Positions 34,345-43,737 of a stretch of 52,144 nt of DNA are shown one piece after another; position 1 is the stretch's first letter, and each line of letters opens with the position of its first letter. The position numbers were made by a program, and so were the translations under genes. Below the pieces are notes generated by a model, which was not told the DNA's origin, did not search any database, and saw nothing but the letters and a program-made list of their open reading frames with translations. Source of the stretch: Paraburkholderia dinghuensis (GTDB taxonomy: Bacteria > Pseudomonadota > Gammaproteobacteria > Burkholderiales > Burkholderiaceae); assembly GCF_003837865.1 (NCBI RefSeq), contig NZ_RQIS01000025.1, forward strand, positions 1-52,144, written 5' to 3'.

Positions 34345-36138
34345 TCAAGCCAGAAGCGCCGACCGGAGTTCGGAGACGCCCCCACGCCAGTCACCTAGCT
34401 CGCCCTGCCGGAAGAGCCGCGCCGATGGATACCAGACAGAATCGCGGCGCCCGATGCCCCAGCGCCAGTCGGGCTGCGCGGCGAGCAGCACCCAGACCGG
34501 CTTGCCGAGCGCGCCCGCCAGGTGCGCCACCGATGTATCGACGGTAATCACGAGATCGAGGCTGGCGACGAGCGCCGCCGTGCTCGCGAAGTCATGGAGT
34601 TCGTCGCCGATCGCGTGCATCGGCCAGTGGTCGGCGACGTCGGCGAGCTGCGCGGCGGCGTTGCCCTTCTGGATCGCGAACCACGCATTGCCGTCGAGCG
34701 CCGCGAGCGGCAGCAGCGCCTCGAGCGGCACCGAGCGAAACGCGTCGAAGTGATGACGTGGATTGCCGGCCCAGACGAGCCCGATGCGCCGACGCGCACC
34801 GCGCGCGAGCGTATTCACGCGCAAGCGCCAGGCAGCGGCCTCACGGGGATCGGCATGCAGGTACGGCGTGGCCGCCTCGATCGGCCTGCCGCGAAAATGC
34901 AACGGCAGGCTCATCACGTCGCACCAGTAGTCGTATTGCCGCGCGATGGCTTCGTCGTCCGGCGCGGCGTCGATCACGCGCGCGACGCCCGGCACAGTCG
35001 CGGCGAGCGACGCCAGTTCGGGGGCAACCCATGCATCGACGCGCGCACCCATCGCGGCAAGCAAGCGCGCGTAGCGCAGGAACTGGATCTGGTCGCCCAC
35101 GCCCTGCTCGCGCGCGATCAGGAAGCGCTTGCCCGCCAACGGCTCGCCTTGCCATTCGGCGCAGGGCAGTTTGCGGTAATTCGACCTGGCGCGCACGGTC
35201 GTCTTGCGGCTCTCGAAGAGCGGCCAGCCATCGGCGAAATCGCCGCGCCGAAGCAGCAGCATGCCAAGCTGGAATTTCGACTCGGGCAGGTCGCGATCGA
35301 GTTCCAGCGCGCGGCGGTAGTGAACCTCGGCTTCGTCGTAACGCGCGAGCGCCGTCAAGGCGAAAGCGAGATTGTTGACGACGCCGGCGGCGTCGGGATT
35401 GACTGCAACCGCCCGTTCGTACAGTGGAATCGCATCGGCGTAACGATGCAGTGCGTCGTACGCGTAGGCGAGTTCGAAGAGCGCGAAAACGTTGTGCGGC
35501 TCGCGCGCGACGACGGGTTCGAAGCAGCGCACCGCCTCGGCGTGGGCACCCGCCGCGAGCAACAGCCTGCCGGCGTGCATGAGCGCGTGCATGTCGTGCG
35601 GTTCGAGCGCAGATGCGGCTCGAAATTCGGCTAGCGCAGCGTCGTTACTGCCAGCCGCTTCGAGCGCGCGCCCGAGATTGAAGGCGAAGTGCGCGGACTG
35701 CGGAACAAGCGCGCGTGCGTTCCGGTAGTGCTCAATCGCGCAAGCGATCTCGCCGAGCGACAGCAGCGCATTGCCCAGGTTGTTGTGGGCGTTCGCAAAC
35801 CCGGGTGCATTGGCCAGCGCCTTGCGCTGCCAGACGGCGGCGCCGGCGTGGTCGCCCAGCCTGGCAGCAACGACACCGCGATTGCCGAGGTATTCCGCAT
35901 TGTCCGGTGCCAGCGCAAGCGCACGGTCGATCAACGTCACCGCGTTTGCCGACTCTCCCCGATCGAGCGCAATCAGCCCAAGGTAGTGCAACGCTGCGGC
36001 ATGATCCGGCCACTGCGCGACCACGCGCTCGTACATAGCCTGAGCGTCGACGAGCCGTCCCTCGCGGTGGTAAGCGAGGCCTTCTTCGATCAGGGTGTCG
36101 GCCTCGTCGGGAGACAGGAGCGGGAATTTGGGGTTCAT
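34345..36138 (-). CDS. TPR protein with C-terminal glycosyltransferase-like domain
   Basis: The 597-residue product starts MNPKFPLLSPDEADTLIEEG. Residues about 15-330 are tandem tetratricopeptide repeats (for example AYHREGRLVDAQAMYERVVA, ANAHNNLGNALLSLGEIACA and IEHYRNARALVP). The C-terminal part resembles a GT9/heptosyltransferase-like fold: FLIAREQGVGDQIQFLRYAR and VITVDTSVAHLAGALGKPVW. Such TPR-glycosyltransferase fusions occur widely in Burkholderiaceae; acceptor unknown. ATG at 36138 is chosen; the frame open to 36249 overlaps the purB promoter region. No signal peptide. Confidence 0.8.
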   Translation of the reverse strand: MNPKFPLLSPDEADTLIEEGLAYHREGRLVDAQAMYERVVAQWPDHAAALHYLGLIALDRGESANAVTLIDRALALAPDNAEYLGNRGVVAARLGDHAGAAVWQRKALANAPGFANAHNNLGNALLSLGEIACAIEHYRNARALVPQSAHFAFNLGRALEAAGSNDAALAEFRAASALEPHDMHALMHAGRLLLAAGAHAEAVRCFEPVVAREPHNVFALFELAYAYDALHRYADAIPLYERAVAVNPDAAGVVNNLAFALTALARYDEAEVHYRRALELDRDLPESKFQLGMLLLRRGDFADGWPLFESRKTTVRARSNYRKLPCAEWQGEPLAGKRFLIAREQGVGDQIQFLRYARLLAAMGARVDAWVAPELASLAATVPGVARVIDAAPDDEAIARQYDYWCDVMSLPLHFRGRPIEAATPYLHADPREAAAWRLRVNTLARGARRRIGLVWAGNPRHHFDAFRSVPLEALLPLAALDGNAWFAIQKGNAAAQLADVADHWPMHAIGDELHDFASTAALVASLDLVITVDTSVAHLAGALGKPVWVLLAAQPDWRWGIGRRDSVWYPSARLFRQGELGDWRGGVSELRSALLA

Positions 36139-36370
36139 GCGTGATGGGACAAAACGAAGCGCTGGCGCGGCGCAATCGTCCACTGTAAAACCACCTCCCG
36201 GCCGGCCATCTTGCAAACCAGCCGGCGCCACGCATCGCCCGGCAGGCACGGGGCGCCACCTGCGAGGTGATAAAATACGCGCCTCCCGCCGTCTTCCCGG
36301 CTGAACTTAACCGGTCGCAACCGCGCGATCGTAACCGCGCGAGCGTAACCCCCACCGTTACGTCCCCATC

Positions 36371-37759
36371 ATGTCCGACACCCGTCCCGATACCCTCTTC
36401 GCGCTCACCGCGCTTTCCCCGCTCGACGGCCGCTACGCCTCGAAAACCGAAGCCCTGCGCGACTGGCTCTCGGAAGCCGCGTTCATGCGCCATCGCGTGA
36501 CGGTCGAGATCCACTGGCTGATCGCGCTTTCGCACGCCGGTTTCGCGGAAGTGCCGCGTTTTTCGGAAGCGTCGGAGCAGTTCCTGCTCAAGCTCGCCGA
36601 AAACTTCACGGCACACGACGCCGCGCGCATCAAGGACATCGAGCGCGTGACGAACCACGACGTGAAGGCCGTCGAGTACTGGCTCAAGGAATCGGTGAAG
36701 GGTCAGCCGGAACTGGAGCGCGCGAGCGAATTCATCCACTTCGCCTGCACGTCGGAAGACATCAACAACACGTCGCACGGCCTCATGCTGGCCGGCGCGC
36801 GCGAGCATGTGATCCTGCCGGCGCTGCGCTCGGTGTATCAGCGCCTCGTCAAGCTCGCGCACGCGCACGCCGAACAGCCGATGCTCTCGCGCACGCACGG
36901 TCAGCCCGCTAGCCCCACGACGCTCGGCAAGGAAATCGCCAACGTCGCGGCGCGTCTTGCGCGCGCGATCCAGCGCATCGAGAAGGTCGAACTGCTCGGC
37001 AAGATGAACGGCGCGGTCGGCAACTTCAACGCGCACCTCTCGGCGTATCCGGAGTTCGACTGGGAAGCGTTCTCGAAGAACGTCGTCGAACAGCGCCTGA
37101 AGCTCACGTTCAACCCGTACACGATCCAGATCGAGCCGCACGACTACATGGCCGAACTGTTCGACGCCATCGCGCGCGCGAACACGATCCTGCTCGACCT
37201 CGACCGCGACGTGTGGGGCTACATCTCGCTCGGCTACTTCAAGCAGAAGACGAAGGCGGGCGAAATCGGTTCGTCGACGATGCCGCACAAGGTCAACCCG
37301 ATCGACTTCGAAAACTCGGAAGGCAATCTCGGCCTCGCGAACGCGACGCTGCGCCACCTCGCCGACAAGCTGCCGATCTCGCGCTGGCAGCGAGATTTGA
37401 CCGACTCGACGGTGCTGCGCAATATCGGCGTCGCGTTCGGCTACTCGCTGCTTTCGTATGACGCGCTGATCCGCGGCCTCGACAAGCTCGAAGTGAACCC
37501 GCAGCGCCTGAACGACGACCTCGACGCGACGTGGGAAGTGCTTGCAGAGCCGGTGCAGACCGTGATGCGCCGCTATGGCATCGAGAACCCGTACGAGCAA
37601 TTGAAGGAACTCACGCGCGGCAAGGGCATCACGCGGGAAGCTCTGCAAACGTTCGTGTCGGGCCTCGCGATTCCTGACGACGCGAAGAAGCTCCTGCTGG
37701 AAATGACGCCGGCGTCGTATATCGGCAAGGCCGTGGAACTTGCGAAGCGCATTTCGTAA
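36371..37759 (+). CDS. purB: Adenylosuccinate lyase
   Basis: The 462-residue enzyme acts twice in purine synthesis, releasing fumarate from SAICAR and adenylosuccinate. The superfamily signature GSSTMPHKVNPIDFENSEGN is intact. Other family stretches are ASEFIHFACTSEDINNTSHG and MLSRTHGQPASPTTLGKEIA with the catalytic His. Length matches the E. coli type. It is divergent from the TPR gene and ends at a strong terminator. Confidence 0.97.
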   Translation: MSDTRPDTLFALTALSPLDGRYASKTEALRDWLSEAAFMRHRVTVEIHWLIALSHAGFAEVPRFSEASEQFLLKLAENFTAHDAARIKDIERVTNHDVKAVEYWLKESVKGQPELERASEFIHFACTSEDINNTSHGLMLAGAREHVILPALRSVYQRLVKLAHAHAEQPMLSRTHGQPASPTTLGKEIANVAARLARAIQRIEKVELLGKMNGAVGNFNAHLSAYPEFDWEAFSKNVVEQRLKLTFNPYTIQIEPHDYMAELFDAIARANTILLDLDRDVWGYISLGYFKQKTKAGEIGSSTMPHKVNPIDFENSEGNLGLANATLRHLADKLPISRWQRDLTDSTVLRNIGVAFGYSLLSYDALIRGLDKLEVNPQRLNDDLDATWEVLAEPVQTVMRRYGIENPYEQLKELTRGKGITREALQTFVSGLAIPDDAKKLLLEMTPASYIGKAVELAKRIS

Positions 37760-37797
37760 GCGCATCGCGGCGCGCCGGACTGGCGCCATCCCCCAAT

Positions 37798-37837
37798 AAA
37801 AAAGCGCTTCGTTCGCAATGAACGAAGCGCTTTTTTT
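37798..37837. terminator. Bidirectional terminator between purB and gntK
   Basis: A 17-base perfect stem (37798-37814 with 37820-37836; core AGCGCTTCGTTC / GAACGAAGCGCT) with a five-base loop carries A and T runs on both flanks. It ends purB on one strand and the gluconate operon on the other. Confidence 0.9.
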
Positions 37838-37848
37838 ACGTCACGCGA

Positions 37849-38352
37849 TTAGCTCGCCCGACGCGTCGCCATCTGCTTCATGACGTCATCGACGATCTGC
37901 TCGGGCGTGAGTTCGATGCTCACCACAATCGCTTCGTCCGTGCCCGGCTCTTCGAGCGTATCGAGTTGGCTTTGCAACAGCGACGGATCGAAGAAATGCC
38001 CGGTCCGCGACGCGAGCCGCTCGTGCAGCACCTCGAAGCTGCCCTTCAGATAAACGAAACACACGTCGCGATCGGTGCCGCGCAGGATATCGCGGTACGA
38101 ACGCTTCAGCGACGAACACGTAAACACGGCTGTCTCATGCGCGCGGTGCTTGTCTTCGATGGCCGCGCGAATCGTACGCAGCCACGGCCAGCGGTCATCA
38201 TCGGTGAGCGGGATGCCGTCGTGCATCTTCTTTTTGTTGGCTTCGCTATGGAAGACATCGCCATCCGTGAAGCTACAGTGCAGACGCTCGGCCAGCAATT
38301 CGCCGATGCGCGTCTTGCCCGCCCCCGACACACCCATTGCGATCAGAATCAT
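37849..38352 (-). CDS. gntK: Gluconokinase
   Basis: The 167-residue kinase phosphorylates gluconate to 6-phosphogluconate, feeding the Entner-Doudoroff pathway. The P-loop is LIAMGVSGAGKTRIGELLAE, followed by SFTDGDVFHSEANKKKMHDG and IPLTDDDRWPWLRTIRAA, all typical of GntK. Length is normal. It follows the GntP permease by about 14 bases on the same strand. Confidence 0.95.
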   Translation of the reverse strand: MILIAMGVSGAGKTRIGELLAERLHCSFTDGDVFHSEANKKKMHDGIPLTDDDRWPWLRTIRAAIEDKHRAHETAVFTCSSLKRSYRDILRGTDRDVCFVYLKGSFEVLHERLASRTGHFFDPSLLQSQLDTLEEPGTDEAIVVSIELTPEQIVDDVMKQMATRRAS

Positions 38353-38366
38353 CGACTACTCCAGGT

Positions 38367-39725
38367 TCACACCACCGCAGCCAGGGCAAACGTCAGCCCA
38401 AGCCCCAGCACGGAAATAATGGTCTCACAGAGCGACCAGGTCTTGAACGTCTGAACGACGGTCATGCCGAAGTACTCCTTGATCAGCCAGAAGCCGCCGT
38501 CGTTGACGTGCGAGAAGATCAGCGAACCCGAGCCCGTCGCAAGCACGAGCAGTTCGGGCCTCACCGTCGTGCCGCTCGCGGCGGCGATCGGCGCGACGAT
38601 GCCGCAGGCCGTCGTCATTGCGACAGTGGCGGATCCGGTTGCGAGGCGTATCAGCGCGGCGACGAACCAGCCGAACAGCAGCGGCGAGAGGTGCGCCGAC
38701 TGCGCGACACCAACGATCTCCTTCGAAATACCGCTGTCCATCAGCACGCGACCGAACCCACCGCCGGCGCCAACGATCAGCGTAATGCCCGCGATCGGCG
38801 CGAGACAGTCGCCGCAGAACTTCTGGATCTGCTCGCGCGTAAAGCCGCGTTGCGCGCCGAAGGTCCAGAAACTCACGAGCACGGCGACCAGGAGCGCGAC
38901 GTCGGTGGTGCCGAAGAAGTGCAGCAGGCTGTTGGGCAGTGTCTTCGGCGCAAACACGAGGTCGGCCCAACTACCGACGAGCATGAGAATCACGGGCAGC
39001 AGGATCGTGAAAACCGTGATGCCGAAGCTGGGCAGTTCGCTGTCGGCCTTGGGCTTGACGGCGATGAACTGCGCGGCAAGCGGGTTTTCGTCGGGCAACT
39101 TGATCGTACGGTGAATGAGCAGCGCGAAGAGCGGACCAGCGACGATCGCGGTCGGCACGCCGACGATCAGACCGTACGCGATGGTCTTGCCGATATCGGC
39201 GTGAAACGCCTGCACCGCGAGCAGCGCGGCCGGGTGTGGCGGAATCAGGCCGTGCACGACGGAAAGACCGGCCACCATGGGCAGACCGACGAGTAGCAGC
39301 GACTTGCCGGTGCGTTTGGCGACGTTGAACGCAATCGGAATCAGGAGCACGAAGCCGACTTCGAAGAACACCGGCAAGCCGACGATGACCGCAACGAACA
39401 TCATCGCCCAGTGAATGTTCTTCTCGCCGAACCAGCCGATGAGCGTCGTGGCAACACGTTCGGCGCCGCCGGACTCGGCCATCATCTTGCCGAGCATGGT
39501 GCCGAGTCCGACCACAATCGCAATGTGGCCGAGCGTGTTGCCATTGCCTGTCTCGAACGACTTGACGATCTGATCCATCGGCAACCCTGCAACGAGGCCG
39601 AGCAGCAGCGAGACGATGATCAGGACGAGAAACGGATAAACCTTGTAGCGCGTGATTAGCAGAATCAGCGCAGCGATCGCGATGACCGCATAAACCAGCA
39701 GCATGCTGCCGTGGTCCGCTCCCAT
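38367..39725 (-). CDS. Gluconate permease, GntP family
   Basis: The 452-residue protein is a polytopic inner-membrane transporter with around 12 hydrophobic segments (for example LVYAVIAIAALILLITRYKV and FLVLIIVSLLLGLVAGLP). Family motifs include TLGHIAIVVGLGTMLGKMMA and SVVHGLIPPHPAALLAVQAF. Position between eda and gntK supports gluconate as the substrate, although GntP relatives also take other sugar acids. Confidence 0.92.
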   Translation of the reverse strand: MGADHGSMLLVYAVIAIAALILLITRYKVYPFLVLIIVSLLLGLVAGLPMDQIVKSFETGNGNTLGHIAIVVGLGTMLGKMMAESGGAERVATTLIGWFGEKNIHWAMMFVAVIVGLPVFFEVGFVLLIPIAFNVAKRTGKSLLLVGLPMVAGLSVVHGLIPPHPAALLAVQAFHADIGKTIAYGLIVGVPTAIVAGPLFALLIHRTIKLPDENPLAAQFIAVKPKADSELPSFGITVFTILLPVILMLVGSWADLVFAPKTLPNSLLHFFGTTDVALLVAVLVSFWTFGAQRGFTREQIQKFCGDCLAPIAGITLIVGAGGGFGRVLMDSGISKEIVGVAQSAHLSPLLFGWFVAALIRLATGSATVAMTTACGIVAPIAAASGTTVRPELLVLATGSGSLIFSHVNDGGFWLIKEYFGMTVVQTFKTWSLCETIISVLGLGLTFALAAVV

Positions 39726-40049
39726 GAGGGTTCTCTCCAGATAGTTTTGATATGTGTTGGCAGCGCCCGCGGCCTGGCGTTATGCGCCGCCAGGCGGCAG
39801 GACTGCGACTGCAGAGGTTAGCGGCTTTCGCGATTGCGTGCACAAAAGACGAACCGCGCGAGGCGTCAACCTCGCGCGGTTCGTCGCGCCTGCGCCAGCC
39901 AGGCGGGTTCGCATGTGCCGCGTCTTCCAACATCGCACCTGGCGATGCTGCGACGCCGCATCATTCGTAATCGCGCGGCAGCGCCGCTCGCGGCAGTCCG
40001 GTTCGGCGCGCGGCAGCACCGACGCCAAAACCCGCCCGCGAATCCGGCG
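39726..40049. other. Spacer between eda and the gluconate permease gene
   Basis: About 320 bases holding the hairpin at 39851-39882 and no supported gene. A separate promoter for gntP-gntK is possible here but was not identified. Confidence 0.4.
39844..39882 (-). terminator. Hairpin after eda
   Basis: GAACCGCGCGAGG (39851-39863) and CCTCGCGCGGTTC (39870-39882) form a perfect 13-base stem with a six-base loop. On the minus strand it is followed by GTC then TTTT (39847-39844). It may terminate or attenuate the edd-eda transcript before gntP. Confidence 0.65.
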
Positions 40050-40697
40050 TCAGCGTACCGGACGCGCCAGTTCGCTTGCCGCGCGGGCGAGGCGCGTGAC
40101 CTCAGCCCAGTTCTCGGCGGTGAGCGCAGCCTTCGGCGTGAGCCACGAGCCGCCAACACAGACCACGTTCGGCAGCGCGAGGAAGTTCGGCGCGGTTTCG
40201 GGAGTAATGCCGCCCGTCGGGCAGAACTTGAGCGTCGGGAACGGGCCGTGGAAGGCATTGAGCATCGCGATGCCGCCTGCCGGCACCGCCGGGAAAAACT
40301 TGACGATCTCGTAGCCGAGTTCCATCGCCGCGATGATGTCGGACGGCGTCATGACGCCCGGCAGAAGCGGCAACCCTGCGTCGAGCGAAGCGTCGTGGAT
40401 CTCGCGCGTGAGACCCGGCGAGACGCCGAACTTCGCGCCGGCGTTCTTCGCGAGCGCGCAGTGCTCGGGCTTCGTGATCGTGCCGACGCCGACGACGATA
40501 TCCGGCGCGATCTGCGCCGCGCGCTTGATCGCCTCGAGCCCGGCCGCCGTGCGCAGCGTGATTTCGAGCACCTTGACGCCGCCCGCGTGCAGCGCGCGCG
40601 AAACGTGCTCGCCCTGCGTGGCGTTATCGAAGGCGAGCACCGGAATCACCGGGCCGAGACGGACGATGTCGGCTACCGACGTTGTTGCCATGTTCAT
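40050..40697 (-). CDS. eda: 2-keto-3-deoxy-6-phosphogluconate aldolase
   Basis: The 215-residue class I aldolase splits KDPG to pyruvate and glyceraldehyde-3-phosphate. The catalytic Glu is in VLEITLRTAAGLEAI, the Schiff-base Lys in IVKFFPAVPAGGIAM, and PTGGITPETAPNFLALPNV is conserved. Its first ATG (40697) overlaps the edd stop by four bases; a second ATG two codons on (40691) is also possible. Confidence 0.96.
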   Translation of the reverse strand: MNMATTSVADIVRLGPVIPVLAFDNATQGEHVSRALHAGGVKVLEITLRTAAGLEAIKRAAQIAPDIVVGVGTITKPEHCALAKNAGAKFGVSPGLTREIHDASLDAGLPLLPGVMTPSDIIAAMELGYEIVKFFPAVPAGGIAMLNAFHGPFPTLKFCPTGGITPETAPNFLALPNVVCVGGSWLTPKAALTAENWAEVTRLARAASELARPVR

Positions 40698-42601
40698 GCT
40701 CCTTGATATTGGTTCGCGTTAGCCGCGTTGGCGTCGACCGTCGTCGCTGCCGACGCGTGGCCGACCGTTTCGCCGACCAGCGGCCCGAACACCGACGCGC
40801 CGAGCTCAGCCGGCGCGGCCGCGGCACGAAACACGCCAAAAAGCTCGCGGCCGAAGCCGACTTCGTTGCTTTCCTGGTGGGCGGGCTGCGCGACCGGGCG
40901 CGCGTCCCATTCGGCGGCGTCGACTTCGACGTCGAGCACGCCTTCGACCGCGTCGATCACGATGATGTCACCGTCGCGCACCTTACCGATCGGGCCATGC
41001 AACAGCGTCTCCGGCGACACGTGGATCACGGCGGGCACCTTGCCCGACGCACCCGACATGCGGCCGTCGGTGACCAGTGCGACGTGGAAGCCCTTGTCCT
41101 GCATCACGCCGAGCAGCGGCGTGAGACGGTGCAGCTCCGGCATGCCATTGGCGCGTGCGCCCTGAAAGCGCACGACGGCCACAAAGTCGCGCTCGAGCTC
41201 GCCGCGATCGAACGCTTCCTGCACGGCTTCCTGCGAATCGAACACAATCGCGGGAGCGCGCACCTTGCGGCGCTCCGGCGCGACGGCCGAAACCTTGATG
41301 ACGCCGCGCCCGAGACGCCCCTGCATGAGCCGCAAGCCGCCGTCCGGCTGGAACGGCTCGGCGACGCCGCGCAGCACAGCAGTGTCGGCGCTCTTCTCGA
41401 CCGCATCGACCCACGTCAGCTTGCCGTCGAGCAGCTTTGGCTCCTTCGTATAGTGGCGCAACCCTTCGCCCGCGACGGTCTTGACGTCTTCGTGCAGCAA
41501 CCCGCCGTCGAGCAGTTCGCGCACGAGGAACGCAATACCGCCCGCCGCGTGGAAGTGGTTCACGTCGGCCTTGCCGTTCGGATAGACGCGCGCGAGTAGT
41601 GGCACGGAATCCGAGAGGACGTCGAAGTCATCCCAGTCGATGACGATGCCCGCCGCGCGCGCCATCGCCACGAGGTGCATGGTGTGGTTGGTCGAGCCGC
41701 CCGTTGCGAGCAGCGCGACGACGCCGTTGATGATGGCGCGCTCGTCGATCACGTGCCCGATCGGCGTGTAGTGGCCGCGCTCGACGGTGAGATCGAGCAC
41801 ACGGCGCGCCGCAGCGGCCGTAAGCGCGTCGCGCAACGGCGTATACGGATGAATGAATGCCGAGCCCGGCAGATGCAGGCCCATCACTTCCATCAGCATC
41901 TGGTTGCTGTTGGCGGTGCCGTAGAACGTGCAGGTGCCCTGGCTGTGATAAGCCGCCGCCTCTGATTCGAGCAGCGCGTCGCGGCCGCACTGGCCGGTCG
42001 CGAACTGCTGGCGCACCTTGGCCTTGTCGTCGTTGGAAAGTCCGCTCGTCATGGGACCGGCGGGAACGAAAATCGTGGGCAGATGGCCGAACTGCAGCGC
42101 GCCGATCAGGAGACCGGGCACGATCTTGTCGCAAATGCCAAGGCACAGCGCCGCGTCGAACATATTGTGCGTGAGCGCGACCGCCGTGCTCATCGCGATC
42201 ACTTCGCGCGAAAAGAGCGACAGCTCCATACCCGCGTTGCCCTGTGTCACGCCATCACACATCGCGGGCACGCCACCTGCAAACTGCGCGACACCGCCGT
42301 TTTCGCGAGCCGCTTCCTTGATGATGTCCGGATAGTTCTTGTAGGGTGCGTGCGCCGAGAGCATCTCGTTGTACGCCGAGACGATGCCGATATTCGGCTC
42401 GCGGATCGACTTGATCGCGATCTTGTCGCGGCCCTCGAGACCGGCGAAGCCATGCGCGAGGTTTGCGCACGACAACGCGCCACGCGCCGGAAAACGGTCC
42501 TGCGCAGCGGCGATGCGGGCGAGATAGGCCTCACGCGTCGGCTTGCTGCGCTCGATCACGCGCCGCGTGACCTTCATCAACTGTGAATGCGGGGAAACCA
42601 T
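40694..42601 (-). CDS. edd: 6-phosphogluconate dehydratase
   Basis: The 635-residue Fe-S enzyme dehydrates 6-phosphogluconate to KDPG. Family motifs MCDGVTQGNAGMELSLFSRE, DAALCLGICDKIVPGLL, SQGTCTFYGTANSNQM and the C-terminal VTDGRMSGASGKVPAVIHVS are all present, including cysteines for the cluster. ATG at 42601 with an AAGGAG site is chosen; the frame open to 42700 crosses the HexR-like operator and is rejected. First gene of edd-eda-gntP-gntK. Confidence 0.96.
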   Translation of the reverse strand: MVSPHSQLMKVTRRVIERSKPTREAYLARIAAAQDRFPARGALSCANLAHGFAGLEGRDKIAIKSIREPNIGIVSAYNEMLSAHAPYKNYPDIIKEAARENGGVAQFAGGVPAMCDGVTQGNAGMELSLFSREVIAMSTAVALTHNMFDAALCLGICDKIVPGLLIGALQFGHLPTIFVPAGPMTSGLSNDDKAKVRQQFATGQCGRDALLESEAAAYHSQGTCTFYGTANSNQMLMEVMGLHLPGSAFIHPYTPLRDALTAAAARRVLDLTVERGHYTPIGHVIDERAIINGVVALLATGGSTNHTMHLVAMARAAGIVIDWDDFDVLSDSVPLLARVYPNGKADVNHFHAAGGIAFLVRELLDGGLLHEDVKTVAGEGLRHYTKEPKLLDGKLTWVDAVEKSADTAVLRGVAEPFQPDGGLRLMQGRLGRGVIKVSAVAPERRKVRAPAIVFDSQEAVQEAFDRGELERDFVAVVRFQGARANGMPELHRLTPLLGVMQDKGFHVALVTDGRMSGASGKVPAVIHVSPETLLHGPIGKVRDGDIIVIDAVEGVLDVEVDAAEWDARPVAQPAHQESNEVGFGRELFGVFRAAAAPAELGASVFGPLVGETVGHASAATTVDANAANANQYQGA

Positions 42602-42677
42602 CGAATCTCCTTGCTTTCGTCTCGGTGGAACGCGTGGGGCCGGGTTGCACGCCGCGGTCAGCGATGCGGCGATATTA

Positions 42678-42692
42678 GTAGAAAAACTACAA
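42678..42692 (-). promoter_or_regulatory. HexR-like operator upstream of edd
   Basis: On the minus strand this reads TGTAGTTTTTCTACT, closely matching the second site (42808-42822) and the TGTA...TACA layout known for HexR. It lies about 77 bases before the edd ATG. Confidence 0.65.
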
Positions 42693-42807
42693 GCACGCAA
42701 TCCCGGCAGATCCCTGGTCGTCAGCGTAATGCAAGCGCTTAATCCTCTTCATTCTCGGACCTTGCCGTAAATCAGCGTTTGAAGGATTGCATCGGCAGTC
42801 GTATTGG

Positions 42808-42822
42808 TGTAGTTTTTGTACA
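42808..42822 (+). promoter_or_regulatory. HexR-like operator upstream of hexR
   Basis: TGTAGTTTTTGTACA is a near-palindrome with TGTA/TACA ends, 66 bases before hexR. With the site at 42678-42692 it suggests control of both divergent units by HexR, which releases DNA on binding KDPG in known systems. Confidence 0.65.
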
Positions 42823-42888
42823 CATCCAACGATCCGCTATAGGATCCGCTATAGTCCACGGATCTTTCAGCATAGTGCGAGTTTCCCG

Positions 42889-43737
42889 ATGCTGCTGTCC
42901 CAGGTGAAGGCCATGCGCGAGCAGTTGCGCCCGTCCGAGCGCAAGCTCGCGGATTACATCGTCGACGCCCCGCGCGAAGTTCTCGACCTCTCGATGACCG
43001 ACGTCGCGCAGCGCGCCGGCGTTAGCCAGCCGACGATCGCGCGGTTCTGTCGCGCGCTCGGCTTCTCAGGATTCCGGGAGTTCAAGATCCGGCTCGCGCA
43101 GGCTGTCGCCGCCGACCTGCCGCCCGCCGTCTACCGCGATGTGCGTCCCGACGAGCCTGTGCCGGGCGTCGCGGCCAAAGTGCTCGACCGCACCATCGGC
43201 GCGCTGCTGCAGGTGCGCAACAACCTGTCCGCCGATGCGCTCGCCGATGCCATCAAGCTGCTCTCGCGGGCAAGGCGTATCGAGTTTTACGGCGCTGGCG
43301 GATCCGGCATCGCGGCACAGGACATGCAGCACAAGTTCTTCCGGCTCGGCATGCCGAGTGTCGCTTACGCCGATCCACAAACATTCCTGATGTCCGCGGC
43401 GCTGCTCGGCAGCGGAGATGTTGTCGTCGCGATCTCGAACACCGGCCGCACGCGCGATATCGTCGATGCCGCGCGCACCGCGCTCGAACGCGGAGCGAAG
43501 GTGATCGCCATTACGCACGCCACGTCGCCGCTCGCGCGTCTTGCGACAGTCGGCCTGCACGCGAACGTCGACGAAGACACCGACGTCTTCTCCCCCATGA
43601 CCTCACGCACTTCGCATCTCGCGATCGGCGACATTCTTGCGGTGGGCGTTGCGCTGCAGTGCGGCCCGGAACTCACCGAAAAACTGGCCGATGCGAAGGA
43701 GATCATCTCGCGCCGCCGCCTCGATCCGATCGGTTAG
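42889..43737 (+). CDS. hexR: HexR-type transcriptional regulator (RpiR family)
   Basis: The 282-residue regulator has an N-terminal RpiR helix-turn-helix (LSMTDVAQRAGVSQPTIARF, CRALGFSGFREFKIRLAQAV) and a C-terminal sugar-isomerase (SIS) domain (RIEFYGAGGSGIAAQDMQHK, VVAISNTGRTRDIVDAART). ATG at 42889 (MLLSQVKAMREQLRPSERKL) is canonical; the frame open to 42787 runs through the operator. It is divergent from edd and flanked by matching operators, which supports control of the Entner-Doudoroff genes. Confidence 0.93.
   Translation: MLLSQVKAMREQLRPSERKLADYIVDAPREVLDLSMTDVAQRAGVSQPTIARFCRALGFSGFREFKIRLAQAVAADLPPAVYRDVRPDEPVPGVAAKVLDRTIGALLQVRNNLSADALADAIKLLSRARRIEFYGAGGSGIAAQDMQHKFFRLGMPSVAYADPQTFLMSAALLGSGDVVVAISNTGRTRDIVDAARTALERGAKVIAITHATSPLARLATVGLHANVDEDTDVFSPMTSRTSHLAIGDILAVGVALQCGPELTEKLADAKEIISRRRLDPIG

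Noticed and set aside
35732..37789. 685-codon minus-strand frame across purB and the TPR gene
   Set aside because: It lies antisense to purB, which has unmistakable motifs, and its composition is typical of antisense frames in high-GC DNA.
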